Part shown: positions 22,801 to 23,930 of the stretch, one piece after another | Layout: each line of letters begins with the position of its first letter | How positions within the stretch are numbered: the first letter of the stretch is position 1 | NCBI GenBank assembly: GCA_964393115.1 | Contig: CAYMST010000044.1 | Coordinates: 1-23,930, forward strand | Source: CAYMST01 sp964393115 | GTDB lineage: Bacteria > Bacteroidota > Bacteroidia > Cytophagales > Cyclobacteriaceae | Reading direction: 5' to 3' | DNA length: 23,930 nt | Notes under the pieces: model-generated | Databases searched by the model: none | What the model was told of the DNA's origin: nothing | Seen by the model: the letters and a program-made list of their open reading frames with translations, nothing else | Translations under genes and position numbers: made by a program

Positions 22801-22854
22801 GTAATAGTCAATAATAATGCACTGCTAAAACCAAAATTTTCAGCATTGCCGTTA
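22762..22854. repeat. Short member of the repeat family seen at 12795-12951
   Basis: The left end (from 22761) matches the left end of the 12.8-kb element at 22 of 26 positions, and the right end GCCGTTA (22848-22854) equals that element's right end. The middle is unrelated and the element is about 93 bp against 157, so it may be an internally deleted or sister form. Confidence 0.5.
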
Positions 22855-22878
22855 TGACAATAAAGATGAAATTTACCC

Positions 22879-23930
22879 CTACGCGTCGGCTGGCTTTAAT
22901 TCTCCTTCAGTACTGGCTACTAATGTAGAAATAGTTGCATCTCCCGTTACATTCACTACCGTTCGACACATGTCGAGTATTCTATCTACAGGAAAAATAA
23001 TAGCTACCCATGCAGGGTTAAGGCCCACGGCTTGAAGTACTATAATGAGCATTACTAGACCGGCGCTAGGAACTGCTGCTGTACCAATTGAAGCCAATGT
23101 AGTGGTCATCACAATAAGTAATTGTTGTGACATCGTTAAATCTATCATATTTAACTGCGCAAGAAATATAACGGCCACCGCCTGATAGAGGCTGGTTCCA
23201 TCCATATTTATGGTAGCACCTATCGGCAAAACGAAACTGGTAACATTTTTAGGCACTCCCATATTTTCTTCTACGCACTTCATGGTTATCGGAAGAGTAG
23301 CGGCGCTGGAGCTGGTTGAAAAAGCTAGAAATTGAGCACTACTTATATTTTGAAAGAATTTTTTGTATGGAATTCCTTTGACAATAGTTAGAATAGCAAG
23401 GGGGTAAATCACAAAGATCATGATCCCTAAGCCAGCGATGACGGTGATGGTATAAATTCCTAGTCCTTTGAAAATTTCCAAAACTTCTGCCGGCGTATTT
23501 GCCATTTTCGCGATAACACCTGCTAACAAAGCAAAGACGAAGAAGGGGGCTCCTTGCATAACCATATGTACCATCTTAAGAAAAGCTTCGTTCAAACCGC
23601 TGATCAAATTAATGACAGGTGCTGATTTTTCAGAAGGTAACAAAGCGAGGGTTACACCGAAAAATATCGCGAAGAATATCACTTGAAGCATGAGGCCATT
23701 ATTAGAGATGCTAGCAACAATATTTTGCGGCACCATGTCTACCAAAAATTGCAGTGGTCCAGCCGATTTGGTTTTGTTCGCATTATCTATTTTCCCTGAC
23801 AAAGATGCATCCGGAATTTCCATCGTATTGTCCTGCAATACTTCTGCTAATACTTTTTGGTAATTAGGGTCTTTTGATAAATTTTTTCCGTCAGGAGCGG
23901 GTTCGTTAAAGGTGGAGCGATACCACGTTT
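22879..23930 (-). CDS. Dicarboxylate/amino acid:cation symporter (DAACS family), 5' part outside the window
   Basis: This inner-membrane sodium- or proton-coupled transporter is of the GltP/DctA family. The frame stays open to the window edge (upstream residues include TWYRSTFNEPAPDG), so the start is not in view; an internal TTG at 23838 is not a real start. Visible elements: the re-entrant HP1 serine loop FSTSSSAATLPIT, TM7 INMDGT (cation site), HP2 around GTAAVPSAGL, and TM8 VDRILDMCRTVVNVTGDA. In TM8 the Arg of CRT corresponds to GltPh Arg397, which binds the side-chain carboxylate, and Asp and Asn correspond to D394 and N401. That favours an acidic amino acid or dicarboxylate substrate. 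A polar segment of at least 55 residues precedes GPLQFLVDMVPQN, probably an extracytoplasmic loop between TM3 and TM4. Confidence 0.92.
   Translation of the reverse strand, partial: TWYRSTFNEPAPDGKNLSKDPNYQKVLAEVLQDNTMEIPDASLSGKIDNANKTKSAGPLQFLVDMVPQNIVASISNNGLMLQVIFFAIFFGVTLALLPSEKSAPVINLISGLNEAFLKMVHMVMQGAPFFVFALLAGVIAKMANTPAEVLEIFKGLGIYTITVIAGLGIMIFVIYPLAILTIVKGIPYKKFFQNISSAQFLAFSTSSSAATLPITMKCVEENMGVPKNVTSFVLPIGATINMDGTSLYQAVAVIFLAQLNMIDLTMSQQLLIVMTTTLASIGTAAVPSAGLVMLIIVLQAVGLNPAWVAIIFPVDRILDMCRTVVNVTGDATISTLVASTEGELKPADA

Noticed and set aside
23468..23686. 72-codon plus-strand open frame inside the symporter gene
   Set aside because: It is a shadow of the strongly supported minus-strand transporter gene, with no start context or recognisable domain.

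Overview
The window is a chromosomal segment of a free-living, probably marine member of the Bacteroidota, most likely order Cytophagales. Four things point there: a PorZ-type subunit of the type IX secretion system, families largely confined to this phylum (DUF4293-type and DUF4399-type proteins, and the C-terminal domain of the protein at 422-1717), AT-rich intergenic DNA with almost no strong Shine-Dalgarno sites, and promoter boxes of the Bacteroidota form TAnnTTTG. The clearest promoter, before rplU, is TTTG-N19-TATCTTTG. I see no phage, transposase, CRISPR array, tRNA or rRNA. This is core-genome DNA with a few repeat-bearing intergenic regions.

Layout. 1-420 is the 3' end of rodA, with a disturbed reading frame in its first ~50 bases. 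It runs head-on into an uncharacterised Bacteroidota protein (422-1717, minus); the two stop codons are one base apart. Divergent from that gene is a tight block, tdk-porZ-recO-DUF4399 lipoprotein (1917-5865), closed by a strong terminator at 5961-6000. A 2-oxoglutarate/Fe(II) oxygenase gene (6324-7271) follows, with related ~100-bp direct repeats on either side. Then come a chromate-transporter family protein (7552-8736), a DUF4293 membrane protein, htpG (Hsp90) and metK (SAM synthetase); DUF4293, htpG and metK are each followed by a hairpin.

From 12674 to 13515 lies a long non-coding stretch holding a ~157-bp element with imperfect terminal inverted repeats. An OmpA-like protein with calcium-binding thrombospondin type 3 repeats (13516-14982) and pfkA (15219-16241) follow. 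pfkA converges on a membrane-anchored zinc-ribbon protein of unknown role (16304-17209, minus). The class Ia ribonucleotide reductase operon nrdB-nrdA (21123 to 17720, minus) is separated by a 456-bp divergent regulatory region from rplU-rpmA (ribosomal L21 and L27). The right end holds a small secreted protein and an acidic amino acid/dicarboxylate symporter that runs off the window edge, with a second, shorter member of the 12.8-kb repeat family between them.

How the genes relate: most are housekeeping functions (wall elongation, nucleotide supply, recombination repair, protein folding, SAM synthesis, glycolysis, translation). Outer-surface biology is represented by PorZ and the OmpA-like protein. 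I found no convincing new multi-gene system. The observations most worth checking are the repeat family shared by 12795-12951 and 22762-22854, the direct repeats around the oxygenase, the hairpins in the nrdB leader, the atypical donor-site residues of PfkA, and two conserved-looking proteins of unknown function.
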